From Epiperipatus broadwayi (lineage: Eukaryota; Onychophora; Udeonychophora; Euonychophora; Peripatidae): a DNA stretch of 64,000 bases. A program made the position numbers and the translations under genes. Positions within the stretch are counted from its first letter, which is position 1; each line of letters begins with the position of its first letter. The stretch covers positions 2,145,975 through 2,209,974 of the forward strand of contig JAQFVV010000183.1 in the NCBI GenBank assembly GCA_028023455.1, read 5' to 3'. The notes beneath the pieces were generated by a model. It made no database searches. It was not told the origin of the DNA and saw only the letters and a list, made by a program, of their open reading frames with translations. This document shows, piece after piece, positions 35,803 through 45,900 of this stretch.

Positions 35803-36108
35803 TCAAATTTCCCATAATTCTGTTATCTTAACATTTGATGACTGGCGATTCATTAACATTTGACGATTTCTTGAAATCAACATAGCCTCTTTTATTTTAC
35901 GTTTATTATGACAACGTTCAATTTGAATAATTTTCATATTTTTATAATCAAATTTAAATCCATATTGACAAGATTTATTATGATCAAATATAACAGATGA
36001 TGAAGGTCTATTTACATCTGTTCCATATTGATTCTCTTTTTGAATTCTATTATATAAAAGCATATGTTCTTTTATTCTCTTCTCAAATGTACACTTAGAT
36101 TCACCAAT
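35803..36108 (-). pseudogene. GIY-YIG endonuclease C-terminal fragment, left arm
   Basis: The minus-strand frame runs open from IGESKCTFEKRIKEHMLL to a stop after KITELWEI. IGESK/F..R..EH corresponds to the GET...R..EH part of GIY-YIG domains; DHNKSCQYGFKFDYKNMKII followed by IERCHNKRKIKEAMLISRN corresponds to the end of the domain, as in the EN domain of Penelope-like elements. The reverse transcriptase and the GIY and YIG strands are missing because the arm ends at the palindrome spacer. About 100 codons without a stop. Confidence 0.7.
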
Positions 36109-36391
36109 GTGTACATTTGAGAAGAGAATAAAAGAACATATGCTTTTATATAATAGAATTCAAAAAGAGAATCAATATGGAACAGATGTAAATAAACCTT
36201 CATCATCTGTTATATTTGATCATAATAAATCTTGTCAATATGGATTTAAATTTGATTATAAAAATATGAAAATTATTCAAATTGAACGTTGTCATAATAA
36301 ACGTAAAATAAAAGAGGCTATGTTGATTTCAAGAAATCATCAAATGTTAATGAATCGCCAGTCATCAAATGTTAAGATAACAGAATTGTAG
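36107..36391 (+). pseudogene. GIY-YIG endonuclease C-terminal fragment, right arm
   Basis: The plus-strand mirror copy of the left-arm fragment, open for 94 codons from CTFEKRIKEHMLLYN to KITEL and a stop. It lacks the GES residues because these belong to the spacer side, and it ends eleven bases earlier in frame owing to a TAG in place of TGG. Other differences from the left arm are single substitutions (for example R to K in DVNRP/DVNKP and R to H in RNRQ/RNHQ). The apparent ATG is created by the spacer junction. Confidence 0.7.
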
Positions 36392-37123
36392 GAAATCTGA
36401 ATTGAACTATGGGTATTGTTAAGGGTTGTCTCGTTTTGATTATTCAACGTTATATAGTTGATAAAGACTACAAAGTGTATAGTCGAAAGTACTTCTAAAA
36501 GAATATAATTTATATAAATTGTACTGTATTTTGATATATATATATTGATTTGTATATTACATATATTGTGAAACGAATACAGATATCAAACTTTATTTAT
36601 TATATATATATATTTAACCATGCAATTATGCCCAATTACAAACTGTTGTTTTTGAACCTTACTACAGTGGATGGAATGGCTACTCTCTTTCAACAATCCT
36701 GAACAAAACGCTACCTTTATTTGTCTAAACTGTGAACTTAAAGTGTAATGTCATGGTCACAAAATTAGCATCAAAACCATCATGTTGACTAATAACTTTC
36801 TCCTCATCAGAATATTATCTAATATTCACTTAAAAAATTAATTCCATTTCCTTTTTAGAATATTATAAATGTGTTGTTTAATCCACTCTTTATATACACA
36901 TTTGTTTGTACTCATGATCTTCATCACTGCTGGACTAGCACATAAGTACCATTTCTTCTAATTCAACATTACCAGTCTTTATTTTCTTCTTTTGAAAAAT
37001 TACTTTAGTCTTTTTACCATTTATCTTTAGTACTACTTTTTTATTTTCATTTGCTAATTCTTTCAACATTTTCTGCTACTCTTAAGCAATATTTGCAAAA
37101 ATACAATTATATAATTTTCAAAA

Positions 37124-37389
37124 AATGAAAAAAATTAAAACATTAAAAGATTGAAGTGGAGTTGGGCTGGATATATTTCTAGAAGAGATGATAATAGATG
37201 GGCAATTGAAATCTTAAACTGGATTTCAAGAGATTGTAAAAGACCCAGAAAGAGACCACATGTTATATGGATGGACAAAATAAGAAAGTGTGCAGGGGTG
37301 ATGTGGAGAAGAGAAGCTAAAGATTAGAGAATATGGATTGAACATGGAGAGACCTTCATCCTGCAGTGGATTGATAATGGTTGATAATG
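37124..37389 (+). mobile_element. RTE-clade LINE 3' end nested in an older RTE
   Basis: Plus-strand 5'-truncated copy with KWSWAGYISRRDDNRWAIEI, then GKRPHVIWMDKIRK-type sequence, RREAKD and the tail TGGATTGATAATGGTTGATAATG. Perfect 11-bp target-site duplications AATTTTCAAAA lie at 37113-37123 and 37390-37400. The frame is nearly intact, so it is younger than its host. The insertion point lies exactly within the host element's catalytic FADD coding region. Confidence 0.87.
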
Positions 37390-38376
37390 AATTTTCAAAA
37401 TGTAGATGACTTAAATATTCTCTATTTTCCTTTAATCCCTTAGTTTTCTATTTTTAACCTACACAATACTTCTTGTAAAACTGCTGTAAAATGTTTTGGA
37501 GATGTGGAATCACTCCATCACACACCTTCTTAATACAATTATGTAATTTAATCAAGGCTGTTGCATTTTATAAGTATATTACAGAATATGACAATATCCT
37601 GGGTCTATATCTTGATGGTCAAATATTTTAATCACCTTAGAAATTTATGTACATTCAAATGCCTTTTCATAATCCACAAATCTATATCTTAATGTCAACT
37701 CATATTTAGTGGTCCTTTTTATAACTTTCTCTCAATACCTGAATGTGATTTATGGTACTAAAACTGGGTTTTAATCATGATTATTGTTGTGGGTGGTTAA
37801 AGTTCAAAATTTGATGTAAATAAGTTGTAATTATCTTGATAAAATCTTTATATAAAACTGATAAAAAAAACTGATAGGTCTGTAATTTATATCTTCTTTA
37901 CCATTTTTTAAAATATTGCATTCTTCCAATCATCTGATACATATATATATATATATAATTTTGCACACAATTTTTTCTATTTTTAAGATATTGATTATAA
38001 TTCCATCATTACTGGGATGTTTCTTCGTTTTCATAGATTTAATTGCATGTCTCACTCCTTCATTTAAAACACTGGGCAATTCAGATGTTACAATTGTTAG
38101 AGATACATTGTTTTCTTGTTCTTCATTGCTATATAATTCTCTTCCACACACTTCATGACATCATCTTCCTTCTTCTTACCACAGAAAAAAGTTTTCTACC
38201 AATTCCAAAATGTTGTTTACACTTGTAAGACTATTATCCTTTTAATTGCTTTTCTTGCTAATTCACAATTATACTTTCTTACATCACTATTAACTCTTTT
38301 TTGTACAATTTTACAAAACTCTAGATATTATTCAATTCTTAACAGATCATTTTTATATATGCTGTTAATGAATACC

Positions 38377-38427
38377 AAATTCCATACAGTAGTAGCAAAC
38401 TTGCTCTTTGTGGTACTACTGTATGGA
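38377..38427. mobile_element. Miniature family A derivative
   Basis: TTCCATACAGTAGTAGCAAA and GGTACTACTGTATGGAGC are inverse copies of the family A terminus (CCATACAGTAGTGCCAC) separated by about 15 bp. It interrupts the RTE relic and appears to be the two ends of a family A element with everything between deleted. Confidence 0.55.
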
Positions 38428-39490
38428 GCTTGGTACTCTTACTTTAATATTCCTTCTTTCACTGTCTTGTTTCAATAGAAAATTGTTAAATTGCTGCTTT
38501 CTTGTACCAGTTGTTTTTGTTGTAGTTCTTAATAATGCATCAGTTATTTTTCTATTGATTTCATTCAAATCTGAACCATTATCAAAATCTGTTAATATTT
38601 TTAAATGATTTGCAAGTTTTAATTTAAATTCATTGGAATGTTTCTGAAGATTTGGAATATCAGCTGTAAATACTATTTTTCTTAATTCTTATCTCTCTAG
38701 TTTTTCATAAATATGTCTCTTACATCTCACTAATCAATGATTACTTCCTGTGTTGAATTTATGAAGAACATTACAATCTTGAAATACATATATTTTCTGT
38801 TTGTCAAAATGTAATTTATTTCTGCTATACATTTGGATTCTTCATCCATTTCTGTTTAGAATTTTTTTCTAAAATAAGAATTCATAATATAAAGTTTTTT
38901 GTTTTCTGAAAACTCCACAAATTTGTGCCCTTTCTCATTTTTATCAGCATAACTAACTATTAGTCATAGCAGTATTATCTTTCAATTATTTATCAATGAC
39001 AATTTTAAAATATTATTTGGTCTGATCAAAAAACCTTTTAGACATCCATATAAAAGTCCTTTACTTCTTCATCAGAATGATAACTTGGTGAGACATAACC
39101 TTGAATTATCTGCAATTGGTATCCTTTATTAAAATATTGCAACTATCTCTGAAATATCATCAATCTCCATGAAATGGTTTTTCCACTTTGTGTTTCTAAT
39201 ATGTATGCCTTTAAAGTAAAGTATAAGATCACTTTTAAAATCAATTGTTTATTTACCTTTTCTTTTAACTTCACAACGTCCAGCAATGTCCCATTTAATA
39301 TTAGACAGTTTTTATTCCAATCCTTGTAATTTTTCCTTCTGATCTGCAGTTGTAAAAACCTAAATAAAAAACATCATTGAATGGCAATCTGGGTTCATAA
39401 TTATGGGATTCTTAGCACCCTACACCCTCAGCCACTATCTGCTGTCTTGCCCGATGGCTCTACAGCTTTTTGGGAATAAGAACTATGATT

Positions 39491-39949
39491 TAGTTTTATC
39501 TGATGCAATATTGTAAATACCTATTATTTCATATTTATATTTATAACTAATATAATTTATAAACATAAAATAATAAGAATAAAATATTCTGATTTTTATC
39601 CAATAAACAATATGTATTATTTATTATATGTAATTTTAATAAAAATGTATGTAGAATAATTTAAAAGTAGAAATAAATTATCTATTTTAAAATTTACATA
39701 TAAAAATATTTAGAAAAAAATTAAAATTCATAATTTTTAAAATATTTATAATTCCTTATTTTTGTTTTATGGTAATGATTATATATTTTTGGATTTTATT
39801 GATTTTATGGTGTTTTACGATTATGGAATATATAATATTTATTTTTATTACTATATAATCTAATGTTATTATGAAAACTGCATTTTCAAATAAATGCATA
39901 AAAGAGTCAATAATGTGTAAATAGGGGTACTGGTACTTTAACCCGACCT
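39491..39949. other. Unassigned very AT-rich stretch
   Basis: Almost pure A+T with TTTTAAAATATTTATA-type runs. No gene or repeat family recognised. Confidence 0.4.
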
Positions 39950-40090
39950 GCTATGTAGTCACTAGAGGCGCTGTTTCTGTGTTTTCACACAGAACATACA
40001 GGGTAGGGGCCTCGAAAGCAGACGACGCTTTTTCCTGCCGCTAGGTGGCGCTGTTCACCATGCATATGCACAGGAACCTTCCACAAGCTA
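39950..40090 (+). promoter_or_regulatory. GC-rich island with two CTCF-like motifs
   Basis: A 140-bp patch of clearly higher G+C sits in some of the most AT-rich DNA of the window. It contains CACTAGAGGCGCTG at 39960-39973 and CCGCTAGGTGGCGCTG at 40038-40053, in the same orientation. Both fit the AGG(T/G/A)GGCGC-type core bound by the zinc-finger protein CTCF in bilaterians. CpGs are frequent (CGACCTGC, GACGACGC). Binding is inferred; the island might instead be part of an unknown repeat. Confidence 0.4.
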
Positions 40091-40389
40091 GGCAAAAAAT
40101 AAACAACTGTTTTATGTATGATCTTTCAGAAGAGATTATTATCATACTTTATTATTAAATGTTCTACTAAAAAAAGTTTATACGTTGTACTAAATACCAC
40201 TATCCAAGCTATAAAATACCACATAGTAATATATTCATACATTTTCAAATTACAATATGTATGGTATTTTTTTTTCTTTATGTGTTCAGATTTGTAATAG
40301 GATTATGAAAACATCTCAACATATATCTTTGTTGATGATAATGAAATAATTAAAATTATATTTTAATCTGAAGAAAATTACATCCTATA

Positions 40390-40735
40390 CACATGTACTG
40401 TAATGTTGTTTTAATACCTCAATAATATTTTGCTGAGTATAAAGAATACTCTCAAACCAGAGCACAATATTGGGTCTTTGAAAAGATAAGAACAGCCATC
40501 TTACCTTTGTACCTAAATTTACATATATAGGCTAATCTAAAGCATCTTGGAATGAGAGCATGAAGGACTTCTGTTACATCCACTAACTTTATTCTATCTA
40601 TTAACAATCATGAAATCTTTTGATCTACTGCCATTTTTATCTTTTCAAAATCTCTACCTTGTGCTTTGATTTGAGAGTATTTTTCATATTCAACAAAACA
40701 TTGTTGAGGTATTAAAACAACATTGCTGTGAATGT
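40390..40735. mobile_element. Family D foldback element, copy 2
   Basis: The left side TGTTGTTTTAATACCTCAAT is mirrored by ATTGTTGAGGTATTAAAACA on the right. Inner blocks ACTCTCAAACCAGAGCACAA and ATCTTTTCAAAATCTCTACC are mirrored as well. The block CTTTGTACCTAAAT links this copy with the one at 59057-59310. Confidence 0.65.
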
Positions 40736-40837
40736 GTACAGAGTATAATTTTTGTCTGATTACAATTAAATACAAATACGGTGGTAGTAAATTAAATAGA
40801 GAATTATGTAAAACCATTATTAATTTTAATCAGCCAT

Positions 40838-40894
40838 TCATAAGACTAGAGATTATCCATTTAATAAATAATATTTCTGTAGTGTTATTTTCAT
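40838..40894 (-). repeat. Family E repeat, copy 3
   Basis: Minus-strand copy of the block AAAATAACACTACAGAAATA followed by TTATTTATTAAATGGATAAT and CTCTAGTCTTATGAATG. Confidence 0.5.
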
Positions 40895-41530
40895 TACATC
40901 ACTCTCATGAAAAGGAGTTTTAGTATGTAATTACAACTATTATTGATCACATAGCAGTATTCAAAAATAAACTAAAATATTTATCTTACATTGGCAAAAT
41001 GTTTTTTATAATTTCTTTATTTTTATTTAATGAACTTTTGATTACAATAAGATAGTAATGGCTTTTAAAAGCAGTGTAGAAATTACATTTGATAAAATAT
41101 TTGCAACTTATAGTAGTATTTTGATTATTAATTAACGATTTATGCACTGCATTTATAAATCGTTTAGTGTTTTTAAATAAAAATATGCTTATTCATTAAT
41201 TATTACTTATTTTCAATTGTAATTTTCATTTTTTAAAGTAATATATCTAATACTTGTGAAGGAGAGACAGTTGCTAACACTAGCTGAAATCCAAATATAA
41301 ATACATAAATTATTTACAACATTGAAACATCTCAACAGTACTTCCTTTGAAAAATAAATTTCAAAGTAATAGAAAAGATAAAAAATGTGTCTTATTATTT
41401 ATAAGACATAAAGTTATGTACACTGGAATCTAGACCTATTTACCCATGAGGCACAAAAGTAAATCAGCAGAGATCCTAATAAATAAACATAATTTCATTA
41501 TGCGAGGTTACACTCACCTGAATTCAAAGT
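40895..41530. other. Unassigned AT-rich stretch
   Basis: No gene, RNA or repeat family recognised. Confidence 0.4.
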
Positions 41531-41532
41531 CA

Positions 41533-41576
41533 CCAAGAACAAATAGGTGTTACTGACTTCATTGAAAAAATTAAAG
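41533..41576 (+). mobile_element. Short RTE LINE fragment
   Basis: GAACAAATAGGTGTTACTGA then CTTCATTGAAAAAATTAAA matches the RTE copy at about 19482 (GAACAAACGGATGTTACTGA). It is cut at 41576 by the family J element, so it may be an RTE insertion site remnant. Confidence 0.55.
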
Positions 41577-42451
41577 CAACTAGATCTAAAGTACTAACTC
41601 AAAAGTCAGCACTTATAAAGCACTTTACTATCAATATGAAAGCCTGAACTTTTCAGACACGCAAATGTCTTCAAATCCAACCTTACAAAACAGATAGCTA
41701 TATAGGTCTGAATTCAGCTCAGTTTCACCATATAGTAAAAGCCTCTGCAATATAGAATTGCAAAAGCCTTCAAAGGTGCACTTATAATAATTAATAAAAC
41801 AAGTCATAAATTTTGTAATTTGCTTTTAAGCTTGCATTTAAATGATCACTAGATGGAGCTCTAAACAAGCTTTATGTTATGCTATTTTATTTTATTTTAG
41901 GGACTTAATGATAGAGATTTTGAATTCTTTCTCTTTTGGCACTTATAAAATAAAGCTTGTTTAGAGCTATTGGTAAGCTCCATATGGTGATCATTTAAAT
42001 GGAAGCTTAAAAGCAAGTTACAAAATTTATGACTTGTTTTATTAATTATTATAAGTGTATCTTTGAAGGCTTTTGCAATGCTATATTGCAAAGGCTTTTA
42101 CAATATGGTGAAACTGAGTTGAATTCAGACCCATATAGCTATCTGGTTTGTAAGGCTGGATTTGAAGACATTTGCATGTCTGAAAAGTTCAGGCTTTTAA
42201 ATTGATAGTAATGGGTTTACAAGTGCTGACTATTGAGTTAGTATTTTAGATCTAGTTTCTAGAGTCCCAGCGCTCCACTGAGGTAAGACATAAGCTCGAA
42301 ACTAATTGGTCTGAAGATAGGGATTTAACAATAGAGATTTTAAATTCTTTCTCTTTTGGCACTTATAAAATAAAGCTTGTTTAGAGCTATTGGTAAGCTC
42401 CATCTAGTGATTATTTAAATGCAAGCTTAAAAGCAAGTTACAAAATTTATG
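41577..42451. mobile_element. Family J composite foldback with direct repeat
   Basis: Two long inverted halves (about 41577-41870 and 41930-42262) share AACTAGATCTAAAGTACTAA, TGAACTTTTCAGACACGCAA, CAGATAGCTATATAGGTCTG, TTGCTTTTAAGCTTGCATTT and GCTCTAAACAAGCTTTATTT-type blocks. A 133-bp block at 41899-42031 is repeated directly at 42319-42451 with few changes. The central block also occurs in 25531-25778. The 64-codon minus frame at 41897-42091 is a repeat reading. A segment TGAGGTAAGACATAAGCTCG followed by AAACTAATTGG sits at about 42278-42312. Confidence 0.7.
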
Positions 42452-42485
42452 TATTAATTATATACATATAACCTTCCCTTTTCTT

Positions 42486-42488
<3 letters not shown>

Positions 42489-42528
<40 letters not shown>
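42489..42528. repeat. (TA)n microsatellite
   Basis: About 19 TA units in a row, directly followed by TTGTAATCTTCCC, which repeats a nearby phrase (AACCTTCCCTTTTCTTCAAC, then TCTTCCCATCCTTTTCTTCA). Confidence 0.9.
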
Positions 42529-42530
<2 letters not shown>

Positions 42531-43370
42531 AATCTTCCCATCCTTTTCTTCAACACCTCTACCTTACCTTCTCTTTTTACTCTCTATGGTACTAGCTCAA
42601 TAATAAACAGTCAAGTATAATAACAATATGACTCTTTATGGTCTTGAAACTTGCAATATATCAAACCATAAGATAGGCTTTAAAGATGATTACAACATAG
42701 AGGCTTTAACATTGAAAAGTATATAAAATACATTCCACAATGGCATTGCTATTGTGGAAATTCTCTTGCTACTATCCTATTATAATTATTAGGAAAATCC
42801 CCACAACAAACAATGACTAACATAATATTTCATATACTGCTTTAACTATTCTTCTATAATTTCAGACTCCCAAAATGATAACATTAACAAAAATTACATT
42901 AAATTAAAAGAATCAATGCTATCCTATGGTTAGCTCAGGGATCATAAGTATTCTATTCTAAAGTATAATATAACAATTAGATTGATAATTAAATAATTAA
43001 ATCACAAGAGGGATTTTACTGGGATCCAACCATTTAAATAACATCACACTTACTATTACAAACCTTGATTAACTGCCTACTTGAAAATTAATTGAACTGT
43101 AATAATAAGACATGAAAATTGGTGATCACTATATCTACTCATTATCTTCACTTAAAATAATTTAATTTACTTTTGTATTTTTTCTTATACTTAGACTAAG
43201 AACAATCACTATAGAATACTCATTTTTATTACAAAATTATTATCTACAAAGTCTAATTCAATTAAATACATTTCTTAATTACTTTGCATTCACTCATTGT
43301 AATTAGATCCTTCAGAATTACAAACCATAAAATATATTTGGTCAGTAACTTGTACTATGAAATAATCATT
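42529..43370. other. Unassigned stretch
   Basis: No gene or repeat recognised; slightly less AT-rich than the neighbouring DNA and free of long homopolymers. Confidence 0.4.
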
Positions 43371-43372
43371 AA

Positions 43373-43622
43373 GCATCACATGATCAACATCTCTTATACT
43401 AGCACATAATTGTTTATAAACAAGGCAAAACTCTCTATACAGTAGTGTCACTCTGTGCCAATCAGAGTAATCAATGGATGCCAGAAAGCTTGTGCATAAA
43501 ATCCCTATCTAATGCCTACTCATCCAATATCCCCAGACTAGTTTCTGGCTTGTAGTTTTCGTCAGTCAGGAGCTTTGGCATCCATTGATTACTCTGATTG
43601 GCCTAGGGTGGCACTACTGTAT
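43373..43622. mobile_element. Family A foldback element, short copy
   Basis: Left end CATCACATGATCAACATCTC and CTATACAGTAGTGTCACTCT; right end GCACTACTGTATG. GCCAATCAGAGTAATCAATG is mirrored by CATTGATTACTCTGATTGGC. The core has CAGACTAGTTTCTGGCTTGT. About 250 bp, roughly half the cluster unit length. Confidence 0.72.
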
Positions 43623-44114
43623 GAAATAATATAATACTTCTAAATTTATGATATATGATACATTTCAAAATTAGATTATAAGATCAGAATGTGACTCTTA
43701 AAACATACTGTTAATTTTTATTGTAGGCTCTTCATTTTGTAATACATAATAATACTTTTCACATAGCTCTTCAAGATTCTTTTATATCTAATAAATGAGA
43801 AAGTAATACGAACTCCCTTTAATATAGTTATAATTTAAAAGCAATTGATAATTAATGTGTCAATTATAAATTCTTAAATATAACTCTTCAGATAAAGCAT
43901 GTAATCAATATATGTTATGTATAATTCTGTGTGGATAATACGCTTTACTGGTATGACCTTATGATGGAAATGACTCGCAAATACAGTGAAATTACTGCTA
44001 CCAAATTTAAATCAAAATATTCATTTATTTACAAAGAATAATAATGAACAACAAACAGCTATATACATTAGGTTAAATAATTCACTAACAAAATAATAAT
44101 TGAACTGTTTATAA
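43623..44114. other. Unassigned AT-rich stretch
   Basis: No recognised feature. Confidence 0.4.
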
Positions 44115-44217
44115 TTTTTTTTTCATATGTCATAGCATCGGCCGGGACATGAACCCACAACCGTCTGCAACCAACTACTTGCTTGCTGCGATGACCTCTC
44201 GGCTAACAACGCTTGAC
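44115..44217 (-). mobile_element. tRNA-derived SINE (family S, second subtype), copy 5
   Basis: Ends with the family S signature (TCATATGTCATAGCATCGGC on the plus strand) but has a distinct middle, GTCTGCAACCAACTACTTGC and TGCTGCGATGACCTCTCGGC, shared with 57048-57160. Target-site duplications AACTGTTTATAA at 44103-44114 and 44218-44229 are perfect. Confidence 0.82.
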
Positions 44218-44229
44218 AACTGTTTATAA

Positions 44230-45815
44230 ATTTACAACAAAATTATGGACATTCACAATCCTTCCCATATTCAGTAGCTATTTTTTTTTTAAATCATAAG
44301 TTTATCCTTCTTAACATCATTTATGCTTTCATACTAATATTATATAGTTTTACACTTCATGAGTTATCTGGTGGTTATCTTCTTAGTCATCTTTTTTTTT
44401 TATCTGACATTTTGTAACTCCCAATATTTTAATACAATTGTAATATTTAAGTTATATTTCTTATTCAAAATTGATATAAAGATATTGCACTAGAATCTTA
44501 TCAACAAAATTGTTACTGCGGTGGCAATGTTACAAAAAACAAACAAACAATATTTATAATCCATTTACTTCTGTTTAAAACTCTCTAATCACCACTCCAT
44601 CCTTTTTTTTCTTTTCAAAATATACATTACATATAATAATATACAAGAAATAAAGTTTTTATAAAGAAAAGAGGAAAATAAGACTTTTAATTGTTTGAAT
44701 ATTTATAATGTATTCAAAATGAATAATGAAATTAAGGACTCTTTTTCATGTAATTCATTTTATACATTCATTGTCTATCTCTCACTTAAATTTTCTGTTT
44801 ATCTTTGATCCAGATATCCCGATTCATAAAATAATTTATTCAAATTTTATTCAAATATAAAATATTTATCTGTTTATGGTCTTAAAAAACTTAGGAAGAG
44901 AAACTATAAAATTCTTAAAATATTTATTTAGTCAACTTTCGATGCCTACCCTATTTTGATTTACCAGAAAGCTTCCTAGATAACAAACTGATTTTATCCA
45001 AAAATATTATATCATAATAGAGGGATAGAAGTTTTTTTTATTTATGAGGTGTCATATTTTGGCAGGTAATCATTTTCCTAATGACCTTACCCAAATTTTA
45101 CCCTGGCTTATTCAGCAAGCACTTACAGTATGTATTACACTCATGTCTTTGCAGAAAATCCTCCCATCTCTTTCTAATAAACTGTATGGTATCTTAAAGA
45201 GTAATCTCATCCAACTATTCAATCAGTTCTTCAGGATGATATTTTATATCCTATCCTGGAATTTCAACTTATCTTTCCCTACTGTGTTGTCAGCATCTCT
45301 TATATTACTTCTGGACCAATAATTTAATTCACTCTTCCCATTAAATATTATTCTATCTATATTGAGATCATGTTACAAAACAAATAGTCTACTTTTATTA
45401 TTATCAATATGATACTTTTTTTATATAACGAATGAGGTTATGATTATTGTTTTACATTACTCTTACTTGTTCTCATGAATAACATTACATTTTATAATAT
45501 GTTTATTTTATTTTCATAGAATCCTATAACATTTTATTTATCACCACTAGTTCATTCTCCTTTGTCGAATATACTTTATGATAATACATTCGAATTACCA
45601 CTACAATACATTTTACCATACTCGGTTTATATATTTACCAGCTAAAATATAAAGTTAAAATATTATACTCCATACACTCTTTCATGTTATAACTCATGTA
45701 TACATTCTTTTCCCCTCTTTTCTTCCATAGTGTAAGCTTGTGGTTAAAACACCTGTAGAGGTCCCTACTATCACATTTTATACGCATATTATCGAGGTTA
45801 TAGCCTCAGTAAATA
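44230..45815. other. Unassigned stretch with one 92-codon frame
   Basis: The plus frame at 45044-45322 is hydrophobic and leucine-rich (for example LTQILPWLIQQALTVCITLM). It is among the longer frames of the window but has no recognisable family, promoter or splice context, and its antisense may be a decayed retroelement C-terminus. Nothing else supportable was seen. Confidence 0.3.
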
Positions 45816-45900
45816 TTACATGATCACATTTCCTATCCATTGATTACTCTGTTTGGCACAGGTGGCAATACTGTATGGAGAGTTTTGCTCTGTTTATCAG
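45816..45900. mobile_element. Family A fragment
   Basis: Contains ACATGATCACATTTCCTATC, CATTGATTACTCTGTTTGGC and GTGGCAATACTGTATGGAGA, that is, two family A end blocks brought together by deletion. Confidence 0.6.

Larger units (their letters stand above)
35645..36556. mobile_element. Inverted pair of Penelope-like element fragments
   Basis: Two arms of about 450 bp, 35645-36094 and 36109-36556, are near-identical inverted copies separated by a 14-bp spacer. Each arm contains the C-terminal part of a GIY-YIG endonuclease and a shared 3' segment (ACTATGGGTATTGTTAAGGG, AACGTTATATAGTTGATAAA, GTGTATAGTCGAAAGTACTT). Penelope-like elements are the retroelements that carry a C-terminal GIY-YIG domain and are known for tandem or inverted partial copies. 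The pair interrupts the RTE relic. Only a handful of differences separate the arms. Confidence 0.75.
35127..39490 (-). mobile_element. Long RTE-clade LINE relic, interrupted twice
   Basis: The longest RTE copy here, minus strand. From the right (5' side): a decayed APE endonuclease at about 39370-38950, including a match to CEVRRKG-type sequence (AGRCEVKRKGK), LQIIQGY and HSDEEVKDFYMDV; the reverse transcriptase start at about 38100-37950 (VRHAIKSMKTKKHPSNDGI); the region upstream of the catalytic motif at 37400-37930; then thumb and C-terminal segments at 37100-36960 and 35505-35127. It is broken by a second RTE copy (37124-37389) and by the Penelope-like inverted pair (between about 35506 and 36955). 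The normal 3' end is absent. Numerous stops and shifts show it is long dead. The 80- to 107-codon plus frames at 37916-38608 are antisense. Confidence 0.82.

Noticed and set aside
38043-38478. Hydrophobic frames that could look like membrane proteins
   Set aside because: Leucine/isoleucine/phenylalanine richness is expected of AT-rich antisense sequence; no start context or family support.
37916-38608. Overlapping plus-strand frames of 61-107 codons
   Set aside because: They are antisense to the RTE reverse transcriptase relic, whose minus-strand reading gives recognisable motifs.
45044-45322. 92-codon hydrophobic frame
   Set aside because: No recognisable family, promoter or splice sites; kept only as a note within an unassigned stretch.
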